In this document: one piece after another, positions 57,124 through 64,000 of the stretch
Numbering within the stretch: position 1 is the first letter of the stretch
How the letters are laid out: every line of letters starts with the position of its first letter
Assembly: GCF_003226345.1 (NCBI RefSeq)
Contig: NZ_PDOF01000002.1
Span: 124,001-188,000 of the forward strand
Reading direction: 5' to 3'
From: Alteribacter lacisalsi
Lineage (GTDB): Bacteria > Bacillota > Bacilli > Bacillales > Salisediminibacteriaceae
DNA length: 64,000 nucleotides
Notes under the pieces: model-generated
What the model was told of the DNA's origin: nothing
Database searches by the model: none
What the model saw: only the letters and a program-made list of their open reading frames with translations
Program-made: the position numbers and the translations under genes

Positions 57124-58623
57124 ATGAAGTATGTGATTGGTGCAGACCTGGGCACCAGCTCAGTCAAACTGATGCTGGTTGATCAGAACGGAACGGTCGT
57201 TCATGAGGTATCACGGCCATATCCTCTTTACCAGACTTCCGGAGGATACAGCGAGCAGGATCCGGACGACTGGGTGAAGGAAACGATTGCCGGACTGTCC
57301 GAACTTGTGACCGGATTTTCCGGCAGCCCTCAAGATATCGAGGGTATGAGCTTTTCCGGACAGATGCACGGACTGGTGCTGCTGGATGAGAAGCACGAAC
57401 CTCTTCGCCCGGCGATTCTCTGGAATGACACGAGAACAACAGCGGAATGCCGGGAGATAGACGAAAAAGCGGGAAAAGAACGGCTCCTCGAGATTACGAA
57501 AAATCCCGCTCTTGAGGGGTTTACGCTCCCTAAAATTCTCTGGGTAAAAAAGCACGAACCGGAGATCTTCTCGAGAGCGGTTACGTTTCTTTTACCAAAA
57601 GATTACGTTCGTCTTAAACTGACGGAGAAGCTTCATATGGAGTATTCCGATGCTGCAGGAACGCTTCTCCTGGATATTTCGCAGAAAGCGTGGAGTGAGG
57701 AACTGTGCAGGGTATTTGAACTTCCGGAAGGTTTTTGCCCACCACTCGTGGAGCCGGGAGATGAAACAGGCCGGATCACTTCTCGCGCTACAGAGGAAAC
57801 AGGACTGCCTGCGTCACTGAAAGTATTTGCCGGAGGCGCCGACAATGCCTGCGGAGCCATTGGAGCCGGCATCCTTGAGGACGGTAAAACGCTGGTTAGC
57901 ATTGGCACGTCAGGCGTTGTGCTGTCTTATGAAAAAGACCACAATAAGGACTTTGACGGATCGGTTCATTACTTTAACCACGGAGCTCCGGGTGCCTGGT
58001 ATACGATGGGGGTCACACTGGCTGCCGGACACAGTCTGAGCTGGTTTAAAAATGTGTTTGCCAAAGGAGAGGACTTTGGCAGTCTGCTTGAAAACGTGGA
58101 TCAGGTCCCACCTGGTGCAAATGGGCTCTTGTTTACCCCTTATATTAACGGGGAGAGAACACCACATGCGGATGCACAAATCAGAGGGAGTTTTATCGGA
58201 ATGGACGCCTCTCACCGCCGGGAGGATTTTGTCCGTGCGATTCTGGAGGGAATCACCTATTCTCTTAACGAGTCGGCCGCGATTTTCAGAGAGAACGGAA
58301 AAACAATCGATACGATCGTGTCCATTGGCGGTGGAGCGAAAAATGACGTCTGGCTACAGATGCAGGCGGACATTTTCGGGGCGAAAATTGTGAAGCTGGC
58401 GAGTGAACAGGGGCCGGGCATGGGGGCAGCGATGCTCGCCGCCGTGGGATGCGGCTGGTACGAGACGCTCTCGGCTTGTGCCGATACATTTGTGGAAGTG
58501 GATAAAGAGTATCTCCCTGATCCGTTGAACCAGGAAGTATACGATGAGCACTTCCGGCTGTATCAGGATGTATACGCTAAAACAAGAGAGCTGAGTGAAC
58601 AATTAGGGGCATTCAGAAGATAA
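57124..58623 (+). CDS. xylB: Xylulokinase
   Basis: FGGY-family kinase of 499 residues that phosphorylates D-xylulose to enter the pentose phosphate pathway. The ATP-site start VIGADLGTSSVKLMLVDQNG, the substrate segment FSGQMHGLVLLD, ILWNDTRT and the C-terminal ISIGGGAKNDVW-like loop (VSIGGGAKNDVWLQM) are all present. The gene lies 27 nt after xylA with a GGGAGGG site and shares its operator. A strong terminator follows, closing the xylAB operon. Confidence 0.97.
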   Translation: MKYVIGADLGTSSVKLMLVDQNGTVVHEVSRPYPLYQTSGGYSEQDPDDWVKETIAGLSELVTGFSGSPQDIEGMSFSGQMHGLVLLDEKHEPLRPAILWNDTRTTAECREIDEKAGKERLLEITKNPALEGFTLPKILWVKKHEPEIFSRAVTFLLPKDYVRLKLTEKLHMEYSDAAGTLLLDISQKAWSEELCRVFELPEGFCPPLVEPGDETGRITSRATEETGLPASLKVFAGGADNACGAIGAGILEDGKTLVSIGTSGVVLSYEKDHNKDFDGSVHYFNHGAPGAWYTMGVTLAAGHSLSWFKNVFAKGEDFGSLLENVDQVPPGANGLLFTPYINGERTPHADAQIRGSFIGMDASHRREDFVRAILEGITYSLNESAAIFRENGKTIDTIVSIGGGAKNDVWLQMQADIFGAKIVKLASEQGPGMGAAMLAAVGCGWYETLSACADTFVEVDKEYLPDPLNQEVYDEHFRLYQDVYAKTRELSEQLGAFRR

Positions 58624-58628
58624 CTGTG

Positions 58629-58660
58629 AAGCACGGGGCGAATGAGCCCTGTGCTTTTTT
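58629..58660 (+). terminator. Intrinsic terminator of xylAB
   Basis: AAGCACGGGGC and GCCCTGTGCTT pair around GAATGA, followed by six T. Confidence 0.92.
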
Positions 58661-58747
58661 GCGGCTTATCTCTTATAGAGGATGGGAAAAACACGGCAGA
58701 TCGCTTATACTGGAATTTGAATGATGCTTAAGCAGGGAGTGTCTCGA

Positions 58748-59056
58748 TTGGACATATTACTTTATTTTGCGGTCATCCCCGCTGTTTCGATAGCAGCAGG
58801 GGTTCTCGCTTTTTATTTTGCATACAGGGAATGGTGGATTGCGCCGCTCGTGACCGGCGTTCTGTACGTAGGGATTTATGCGGTTGCGGCCCAGTCCTTT
58901 GCCATGGCCATAGGGAATCCGTTTCTGATTCCGGTCTGTGCCCTTGCCGCACTCATCGTCTGGTTCTTTAACCCATCGGAGCCGGTAGAAGAGGAGGAGG
59001 ACGAAATGATGGCGTTCTCCAAAAAATGGCGCAAGTCCGAAGGGGACGAATCGTAG
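58748..59056 (+). CDS. Small membrane protein (DUF2651-like)
   Basis: A TTG at 58748 follows AGGGAGTG and gives 102 residues; an ATG-initiated frame 27 nt upstream lacks a site. Three hydrophobic helices (about 3-24, 31-52 and 57-73) are followed by a strongly acidic patch (EPVEEEEDEMM) and a basic end. The build resembles DUF2651 proteins of Bacillus such as YbeF; the assignment is tentative and no role is known. Confidence 0.65.
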   Translation: MDILLYFAVIPAVSIAAGVLAFYFAYREWWIAPLVTGVLYVGIYAVAAQSFAMAIGNPFLIPVCALAALIVWFFNPSEPVEEEEDEMMAFSKKWRKSEGDES

Positions 59057-59058
59057 CA

Positions 59059-59200
59059 GGGTTTTATGGTGAGCGATTTCCTCACCATAAAACCCCTAAG
59101 CAATGAGCGGAGCCGCTTCACGGTCTTCCAGGCTGACCGGTGATTTTCCGGTCAGACCGAAGCGCGCAGCCATTGTATGGGGAGAAGATTTCTCACCATA
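59059..59200 (+). ncRNA. Three consecutive stem-loops with matching 7-nt loops
   Basis: Stem 1 pairs GGGTTTTATGGTGAG with CTCACCATAAAACCC (15 perfect bp, loop CGATTTC). Stem 2 pairs CTGACCGG with CCGGTCAG (8 bp, loop TGATTTT). Stem 3 pairs TATGGGGAG with CTCACCATA (8 of 9, loop AAGATTT). All loops are 7 nt and contain GATTT, and stems 1 and 3 share the TATGG-GAG/CTCACCATA arms. No T-run follows any stem. It could be a structured RNA, a protein-binding leader or a repeat; the type is a best guess. Confidence 0.5.
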
Positions 59201-59210
59201 GAGACCCTTA

Positions 59211-59239
59211 TTGAAATTTTCTGAACTTACTAGTATACT
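59211..59239 (+). promoter_or_regulatory. Sigma-A promoter of the small HTH gene
   Basis: TTGAAA (59211-59216), 17 bp, TATACT (59234-59239). Confidence 0.8.
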
Positions 59240-59242
59240 TAT

Positions 59243-59257
59243 TTGAAAGCGCTATCA
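59243..59257. promoter_or_regulatory. CcpA-type cre site over the transcription start
   Basis: TTGAAAGCGCTATCA fits the cre consensus WTGNAANCGNWNNCW at every position. It begins 3 bp after the -10 box, a place where CcpA represses. Confidence 0.8.
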
Positions 59258-59276
59258 TTACATAGGGGGAATCTAG

Positions 59277-59468
59277 ATGGCATCAGTAGCAGAACAGTTG
59301 AAGCAGGTAATGGACAACCGAAACCTCACGCCGGAACAGGTAGCCGAGAAAAGCGGTCTGTCCGCAGATGTGCTGCGGAACCTGGATGGACACATGGATG
59401 TAGCCGTCCTTGAAAGAATTTCAGCGAGTCTGAATGTAACGTTCCGGATCGGATCGTCTTCCATTTAA
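59277..59468 (+). CDS. Small XRE-like helix-turn-helix protein
   Basis: A 63-residue protein starting at ATG after AGGGGGA. EQLKQVMDNRNLTPEQVAEK, SGLSADVLRNLDG and AVLERISASLNVTFRIG follow the five-helix Cro/C1 fold, with the HTH at about residues 20-38. It contains only the DNA-binding domain. A clear sigma-A promoter with a perfect cre site on top suggests repression by CcpA when good sugars are present. Targets unknown. Confidence 0.8.
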   Translation: MASVAEQLKQVMDNRNLTPEQVAEKSGLSADVLRNLDGHMDVAVLERISASLNVTFRIGSSSI

Positions 59469-59486
59469 ATGAATATGACGCACTGA

Positions 59487-59516
59487 AAAGCCTGAGGCAG
59501 ACCCTCAGGCTTTTTT
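59487..59516 (+). terminator. Intrinsic terminator of the small HTH gene
   Basis: AAAAGCCTGAGG and CCTCAGGCTTTT form a 12-bp stem with T-run. A second stem, CAGACTCCGGGC/GCCCGGACTCTG at 59529-59560, follows without a T-run. Confidence 0.93.
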
Positions 59517-59695
59517 GCCGGAAAAAATCAGACTCCGGGCTGAGACAGGCCCGGACTCTGAGCTGATGCAGAAAAAGCCGGTTTTAGTCTATAATAAAAG
59601 TAGCTGCCGGGCAGGAAAAAGATGACTAACATGCCCAACGGCGAAATAAAGTGAAAAAGTGAGAGTAGAAGCAATTATAGAAGAGGGTGATTCAA

Positions 59696-60685
59696 GTGAG
59701 TCAGCATACAGCAGACGACCTGGCCATTGAAGCAAGAGGACTCGTCAAGGTGTTCGGAAAGCACCGGGCCGTGGACGGTGTGGACCTGAACATTAAGAAG
59801 GGGACGGTGTACGGATTTCTCGGACCGAACGGGGCCGGAAAAACAACGACAATCCGGATGCTGGCGACGCTTCTCCAGCCGGACGGCGGGGAAGCGCGCA
59901 TTTTCGGGCACGACACCGTAAAGGAATCAGCAGAAGTAAGAAGCCGGATCAGCCTGACAGGGCAGTACGCCTCCATAGATGAGGATCTGACCGGAACGGA
60001 AAACTTGGTCCTCATGGGACGGCTCATGGGCTATACCCGCAAGCAGGCAAAAGCCCGAGCGGCTGAGCTGCTTCACGCCTTCGGTCTCGAGGACGCCGCG
60101 AAGCGACAGGTGAAAAAGTACTCCGGCGGGATGCGGCGACGTATTGATATTGCGGCAAGCATCGTGGTGACACCGGAACTTCTGTTTCTCGATGAGCCTA
60201 CAACAGGGCTCGATCCCCGGAGCCGCAACCAGGTGTGGGATATCGTCCGCACACTTGTGAGCAGCGGAACCACGGTGCTCCTCACTACGCAGTATCTGGA
60301 GGAAGCCGACCAGCTTGCTGACCGGATCGCCGTTATTAATGAAGGAAAAATCATTGCAGAAGGCACGAGCGGTGAACTGAAAGCGTCAGTGGGAACAGGA
60401 ACGCTTACGATCCGTCTCGCGGATCCGGCCGACCGGGAAAAAGCGAAGCTGGTGGTCGGGCAGGTGCTATCGGGGCAGGTGTTCGACTCAGCCGATGCTA
60501 CTATTCTGACCGCAAACGTGTCAAACCCGTCTCTTGCTGCAGAAGTGCTCGGGAATCTTGGCCGTGAAGGGATCGAACTGAGCGATTTCTCACTCGGGCA
60601 GCCAAGTCTGGATGAAGTATTTCTGACGCTGACCGGTGATCCGGCAGAGGATAAATCAGAAAAAGCAAAGGAGGCGGGAGACTGA
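59696..60685 (+). CDS. ABC exporter ATPase, DrrA-like
   Basis: Cytosolic ATPase of 329 residues. The GTG at 59696 is 6 nt after GAGGGTGA. Walker A is [13 protein letters not shown], the signature is [16 protein letters not shown], Walker B is [16 protein letters not shown] and the H-loop is in [13 protein letters not shown]. The C-terminal 90 residues form the DrrA-type regulatory domain. It drives the permease encoded by the next gene, with which it overlaps by one base (TGATG). Daunorubicin-type exporters are the named relatives, but the substrate here is unknown. Confidence 0.94.
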   Translation: MSQHTADDLAIEARGLVKVFGKHRAVDGVDLNIKKGTVYGFLGPNGAGKTTTIRMLATLLQPDGGEARIFGHDTVKESAEVRSRISLTGQYASIDEDLTGTENLVLMGRLMGYTRKQAKARAAELLHAFGLEDAAKRQVKKYSGGMRRRIDIAASIVVTPELLFLDEPTTGLDPRSRNQVWDIVRTLVSSGTTVLLTTQYLEEADQLADRIAVINEGKIIAEGTSGELKASVGTGTLTIRLADPADREKAKLVVGQVLSGQVFDSADATILTANVSNPSLAAEVLGNLGREGIELSDFSLGQPSLDEVFLTLTGDPAEDKSEKAKEAGD

Positions 60686-61524
60686 TGGATACTGTACACG
60701 ATGACCGCCAGGAAGTGCGGGATGAACATCTTCGGGAAGCGGTGGCTTCCAGTGAGCGGCCGAAACCGCCCAACGCTTTTTCCTCATGTATGACGTTTGG
60801 TTCCCGGTCGCTTTTGAGAATCAAGCACATTCCGGAGCAGCTGTTTGATGTAACGGTGTTTCCGATCATTTTTCTTCTGATGTTTACGTACCTGTTCGGC
60901 GGCGCTATTGCCGGCTCGACAGCGGAATATCTCCAGTTTCTCCTGCCCGGTATTCTTGTAATGACCGTGGCTCAGATTACGATGTACACAGGACTGGATA
61001 TTAACAATGATATCCGCAAAGGCATCTTCGACCGCTTCCGGACACTTCCGGTCTGGCTGCCGTCCGCCCTGGTCGGCTCACTTCTCGTGGATACCGTGCG
61101 CTACACAGGTGCTTCCGCGGTCATGCTCGGCCTCGGCTACATTCTCGGCTTCCGTGCCGACGGCGGCCTGCTCGGCGTCCTGGCTGCTGTGGGAATTGTG
61201 CTGTTTTTCAGTTTCAGCATTTCCTGGGTATGGACGACACTCGGGATCATCATGCGCTCTGATAAATCGCTCATGATGGCCAGCTTTATGGTAATGTTTC
61301 CCCTCACGTTTGTGAGTAACGTGTTCGTGGATCCGAACACGCTTCCGGGCTGGCTGCAGGGCTTCGTAGATGTGAACCCGATTTCCATCCTCGTGGATGC
61401 GGTGCGCGGTCTTATGCACGGGCACGCAACCATTGAACAGATTGTCTGGGTATTTATCGTGTCAGGCATTTTTATCCTCATTTTTGCCCCGCTGACGATG
61501 TACCTTTACAGGAATAAGAAATAA
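60685..61524 (+). CDS. ABC-2 type exporter permease, DrrB-like
   Basis: Membrane subunit of 279 residues. A charged cytosolic N-terminus of about 40 residues is followed by six transmembrane helices. IKHIPEQLFDVTVFPIIFLL, GILVMTVAQITMYTGLDINN, IRKGIFDRFRTLPVWLPSAL and SNVFVDPNTLPGWLQGFVDV are the typical ABC2_membrane landmarks. It forms a dimer and pairs with the ATPase made from the overlapping gene. A strong terminator follows. Confidence 0.94.
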   Translation: MDTVHDDRQEVRDEHLREAVASSERPKPPNAFSSCMTFGSRSLLRIKHIPEQLFDVTVFPIIFLLMFTYLFGGAIAGSTAEYLQFLLPGILVMTVAQITMYTGLDINNDIRKGIFDRFRTLPVWLPSALVGSLLVDTVRYTGASAVMLGLGYILGFRADGGLLGVLAAVGIVLFFSFSISWVWTTLGIIMRSDKSLMMASFMVMFPLTFVSNVFVDPNTLPGWLQGFVDVNPISILVDAVRGLMHGHATIEQIVWVFIVSGIFILIFAPLTMYLYRNKK

Positions 61525-61540
61525 GATTTTGTTCTGTAAG

Positions 61541-61575
61541 GACCCTGCCGGTTTGATTCGGCAGGGTCTTTGTTT
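61541..61575 (+). terminator. Intrinsic terminator of the ABC exporter operon
   Basis: GACCCTGCCG and CGGCAGGGTC form a perfect 10-bp stem, followed by TTTGTTT. Confidence 0.9.
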
Positions 61576-61639
61576 GTGCGGGACTCACCTGCTGGATTAG
61601 GCATTAGATCAAAATGGAAAAGTGTTATGGTCCTGTTAA

Positions 61640-61968
61640 GCGAAAGTAAGGACATAACTCTGGAGAGAAAGAAAGAAATGTCCGGACTTTGCGAAAGTAA
61701 GGACATGACTCTGGAGAGAAAGAAAGAAATGTCCGGACTTTGCGAAAGTAAGGACAGAACTCGGGAATGAAAGAAAGAAATGTCCGGACTTTGCCAAAGT
61801 AAGGACATAACTCGGGAATGAAAGAAAGAAATGTCCGGACTTTGCCAAAGTAAGGACATAACTCGGGAATGAAAGAAAGAAATGTCCGGACTTTGTCAAA
61901 GTAAGGACATAACTCGAGAGTGAATGAACGATATGTCCGAACTTTGCGAAAGTAAGGACAGAACTCGC
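61640..61968. repeat. 51-bp tandem array with embedded inverted repeats (family C)
   Basis: AAAGTAAGGAC recurs seven times at exactly 51-bp intervals (61643, 61694, 61745, 61796, 61847, 61898, 61949). Before each copy from the second on stands ATGTCCGGACTTT, which pairs with the following AAAGTAAGGACAT across a 3-nt loop. Units are 85-98 percent alike by eye. The 17-codon period leaves frames open on both strands; no start signals support them. It fills the gap between the ABC exporter and the SorC regulator. Confidence 0.95.
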
Positions 61969-62066
61969 CTGTTACAAAAGTGGCGGCCTGATTATTGCGC
62001 AGTAAGTTACTCTCCTCCCCGCTTCCCAACCACTCATTTCCATTTGCACAAATTGTCCGAAAACAG

Positions 62067-62094
62067 TTGCTTATTTGAACTGTTCGTTTATAAT
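62067..62094 (+). promoter_or_regulatory. Sigma-A-type promoter of the SorC regulator gene
   Basis: TTGCTT (62067-62072), 16 bp, TATAAT (62089-62094). The start site would fall near 62101, inside the operator pair. Confidence 0.65.
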
Positions 62095-62098
62095 GAAA

Positions 62099-62138
62099 TT
62101 AAACATATGTTCATAAACAGATAAACAATTGTTCAGAA
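62099..62138. promoter_or_regulatory. Tandem palindromic operators before the SorC regulator gene
   Basis: AAACATATGTTC (62101-62112) and AAACAATTGTTC (62123-62134) are related palindromes whose centres are 22 bp apart, about two helix turns. GAACTGTTC at 62077-62085 is a third symmetric site nearby. Spacing on one DNA face suits a tetrameric SorC/DeoR regulator; autoregulation is inferred. Confidence 0.65.
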
Positions 62139-62160
62139 CGACGCGAAGCGAGGAAAGTGT

Positions 62161-63123
62161 ATGGATGCAACAAAGCTAAAGCGGATTGTCCGCGCCGCGA
62201 AAATGTACTATCAGCTCGATTACAGCCAGCAGCAGATCGCAGCGGAACTGGGGATTTCCAGGCCGTCAGTGTCGCGGCTGCTCCATGAAGCAAAGGAACA
62301 GGGCATCGTCCGCGTAGAGATCATCGATCCTACAGAGGACGCGGAAAAGCTGAGTGATGTGATACGCCGGCGTTACGGCCTTGCTGAATGCATAATTGTA
62401 AGCGCATCCAGTCGGGACGACGCCACGATCAAGACCGCCATCGGCAAAAGAGCCGCAGCCTACCTGAGAGATACGGTGAAGGACGGGGATACGATCGGCG
62501 CCACGTGGGGAACGACGCTCTATGAAGTGACTCGCCACCTCACGCCGAAGCATGTGAATGGCGTCAAGGTAGTTCAGCTGAACGGCGGCGTCAGCCATTC
62601 GGAAACGAACACATACGCCCACGATATTTTAAATCGTCTCGGAGAAACGTTCAGTACCGCACCGCATTTTCTCCCGCTCCCCGCAGTGGTGGATCATCCG
62701 GTCGTGAAAGAGGCGATTGTGGCCGACAGGCATATCAGGCGGACGCTTGATCTCGGGAAAAAAGCGAATCTGGCCCTGATCACAGTCGGGGACCGGACCG
62801 ACAATTCCTCCCTGGTGCAGGCCGGCTATTTTACCGAGGAAGATCTAAAAGTCCTGAAGGAAAAAGGAGCAGCAGGCGATATCTGCTCCACCTTTATTGA
62901 CCGCTCAGGCAGGATCTGCAATGAGACACTTGCAGCCCGCACCATTGGAATTGAGCTTGATGATCTGCGGAAAAAAGAGCGGTCCGTACTCGTGGCAGGC
63001 GGACTGAACAAAGTGGAGGGCATTATCGGGGCACTCAACGGCGGCTACGCCAACGTACTGATCACGGACCAGTTCACAGCAGAGAGCATGGTTGAGCGCC
63101 AGACCGGGGAGGCTCCCGCTTGA
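62161..63123 (+). CDS. deoR: SorC/DeoR-type transcriptional regulator
   Basis: Regulator of 320 residues in the SorC family, which includes B. subtilis DeoR. An N-terminal HTH (YSQQQIAAELGISRPSVSRL, about residues 20-39) is followed by a sugar-binding domain. That domain has GATWGTTLYEVTRHL, VQLNGGVSHSETNTYAHDI, LPLPAVVDHPVVKEA, GYFTEEDLKVLKEKGAAGDI and VAGGLNKVEGIIGALNGGY. The ligand in DeoR is deoxyribose-5-phosphate. PduL follows 13 nt downstream, so this regulator probably controls a microcompartment operon for a sugar phosphate. The ligand is inferred. Confidence 0.88.
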   Translation: MDATKLKRIVRAAKMYYQLDYSQQQIAAELGISRPSVSRLLHEAKEQGIVRVEIIDPTEDAEKLSDVIRRRYGLAECIIVSASSRDDATIKTAIGKRAAAYLRDTVKDGDTIGATWGTTLYEVTRHLTPKHVNGVKVVQLNGGVSHSETNTYAHDILNRLGETFSTAPHFLPLPAVVDHPVVKEAIVADRHIRRTLDLGKKANLALITVGDRTDNSSLVQAGYFTEEDLKVLKEKGAAGDICSTFIDRSGRICNETLAARTIGIELDDLRKKERSVLVAGGLNKVEGIIGALNGGYANVLITDQFTAESMVERQTGEAPA

Positions 63124-63136
63124 AAGGAGGAAGGCG

Positions 63137-63817
63137 ATGAACGAATCTCATCTACGAAAACTGATTCAGCAGGCCGTTGTTCAGACACTTGAAAAAGAGT
63201 CGGGAAGCGCGCAGGAAAATCAGGCAGACACTACGCTAAAGCCCGGGCAGGTTCCGGTTGCCGTATCGAACCGGCACATCCACCTCTCGGAAATCGCGGT
63301 GGAACGCCTGTTCGGAAAAGGGCACCAGCTGACAAAAAAGAAAAACCTCTCCCAGCCGGGACAGTTTGCGGCAGAGGAAACCGTCACGCTGATCGGACCT
63401 AAAGGCCGGATCGAACGGGTCCGTGTTCTCGGTCCGGCAAGAGGTGCTACCCAGGTGGAGGTGAGTCTCTACGACGGCTTCACCTTTGGAGTGACCCCGC
63501 CGGTAAGAAGTTCAGGTGACATTGAAGGAACCCCGGGAATTAAAATTCAGGGCCCGCGCGGCCAGCTAACCATCGATAAAGGCCTCATCTGCGCAGCCCG
63601 GCACATTCATATGCACCCGGATGACGCAGCCCAGTTCGGCGTAAAGGACGGGGATCTGGTTCAAATTATGGTGAACAGTGAACGGCCGCTGACATTTGAC
63701 CGGACACTCATCCGTGTGTCGGAAAAATACAAACTTGAGATGCACATTGATCTCGATGAAGCCAATGCGGCCGGGATCAAGCAGGGAGCCGTGGGCGAAC
63801 TGAAACCAGGCACGTAA
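63137..63817 (+). CDS. pduL: PduL-type phosphotransacylase with N-terminal targeting-like helix
   Basis: Zinc-dependent phosphate acyltransferase of 226 residues. The ATG at 63137 follows AAAGGAGGAAGG. The two repeated PduL motifs are VSNRHIHLSEIAVERLFG and CAARHIHMHPDDAAQFG, whose histidines bind the metals. The N-terminus ESHLRKLIQQAVVQTLEKE is an amphipathic helix followed by a Gln/Ser/Ala-rich linker, as in encapsulation peptides that bring enzymes into bacterial microcompartments. It would convert acyl-CoA to acyl phosphate and recycle CoA. The operon runs off the window. Confidence 0.92.
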   Translation: MNESHLRKLIQQAVVQTLEKESGSAQENQADTTLKPGQVPVAVSNRHIHLSEIAVERLFGKGHQLTKKKNLSQPGQFAAEETVTLIGPKGRIERVRVLGPARGATQVEVSLYDGFTFGVTPPVRSSGDIEGTPGIKIQGPRGQLTIDKGLICAARHIHMHPDDAAQFGVKDGDLVQIMVNSERPLTFDRTLIRVSEKYKLEMHIDLDEANAAGIKQGAVGELKPGT

Positions 63818-63858
63818 GAGAAGCCTTGTTTTATTTTCCCGAAAGGAGGGGGCAGCAT

Positions 63859-64000
63859 TTGAGAGAGCAGATTGCGGCACTCGTTCAGGAAGCGGTAAAG
63901 GATTTTTTTAGAGGATCGGGGCAGAAAGCCAGACGCAGAAACGTTCTCGTCCTGCTGGACTATGAATCTCTGAATCCTGCGCAAGTGCACGCACATTTGA
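63859..64000 (+). CDS. Partial gene after pduL, probable microcompartment operon member
   Basis: A TTG at 63859 lies 9 nt after AAGGAGG. The visible 47 residues begin REQIAALVQEAVKDFFRG, an amphipathic helix much like the N-terminus of the preceding PduL. They continue through a basic linker (SGQKARRRN) into VLVLLDYESLNP, a possible first beta strand of an alpha/beta fold. The gene is cut by the window end, so its family cannot be given. The shared helix suggests a second cargo protein. Confidence 0.7.
   Translation, partial: MREQIAALVQEAVKDFFRGSGQKARRRNVLVLLDYESLNPAQVHAHL

Noticed and set aside
61640-61968. CRISPR array
   Set aside because: All parts of the unit repeat, so there are no unique spacers, and no cas genes are near.
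61625-62029. Repetitive minus-strand frames over the 51-bp array (134 and 117 codons)
   Set aside because: The frames stay open only because the unit is 17 codons long. There is no ribosome binding site, and sequence is conserved at the inverted-repeat arms, not at codon positions.

Overview
The window is a chromosomal segment of a spore-forming Bacillaceae bacterium. Supporting signs are a small acid-soluble spore protein of the SspH type, a c-di-AMP riboswitch in front of a KtrAB potassium channel, FosB, XylR/XylA/XylB with a Bacillus-type xyl operator, PrsA, YolD and a PurBox-like GMP reductase promoter. Strong AGGAGG ribosome binding sites, frequent GTG/TTG starts, acidic secreted proteins and an alkaline-protease-type subtilisin suggest a halophilic or alkaliphilic member of the family. 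Genus is not assigned. No rRNA, tRNA, CRISPR array, prophage or intact insertion sequence was seen.

Layout. 0-4 kb: small membrane proteins, an acetyltransferase, a tandem AbrB-fold/zinc-ribbon/coiled-coil protein and a methyltransferase. 4.0-6.5 kb: c-di-AMP riboswitch, terminator and ktrAB. 6.5-10 kb: remnant of an ECF sigma gene, a lipoprotein and a two-component system. 10-23 kb: ATPase, three MFS exporters, azoreductase with MarR regulator, two Nudix hydrolases, a VOC protein, a serine hydrolase with TPR tail, FosB, a TehB-like methyltransferase and signal peptidase I. Two of these genes carry attenuator-like leaders. 23-28.5 kb: secreted subtilisin, a deaminase of the MtaD type, a medium-chain oxidoreductase and a lipoprotein. 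28.7-32.9 kb: ECF sigma factor and anti-sigma factor, divergent from a duplicated-domain surface protein with a PQTG sorting signal and a class F-like sortase fused to a fibronectin III domain. 33-48.6 kb: GMP reductase, paralogous lipoprotein, hydrolases, PrsA, secreted M6 protease, 2-hydroxyacid dehydrogenase, spore protein, secreted metallo-beta-lactamase-fold nuclease-like protein with two DUF3006 genes, YolD and ribokinase. 48.7-58.6 kb: xylose/xyloside regulon. 58.7-61.5 kb: small regulator and ABC exporter. 62-64 kb: SorC/DeoR regulator, PduL and the beginning of a probable microcompartment operon that continues beyond the window.

Main points for a second look. (1) The divergent region between the sigma gene and the surface protein carries the same element, TGATCC-N16-CGTTA, once in each direction at matched distances. 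This suggests an autoregulated sigma circuit controlling a dedicated surface-anchoring system. (2) The exporter gene at 20513 has a ten-codon leader ORF and a 17-pair hairpin that buries its Shine-Dalgarno sequence, the layout of a drug-inducible translational attenuator. (3) The serine hydrolase gene at 17092 has a structured leader ending in an intrinsic terminator. (4) Several intergenic regions hold helically phased short tandem repeats (20, 21 and 51 bp), and four copies of a roughly 130-bp GC-rich dispersed element occur between 38 and 55 kb.

All functional names come from motif reading and family memory; no database search was run.
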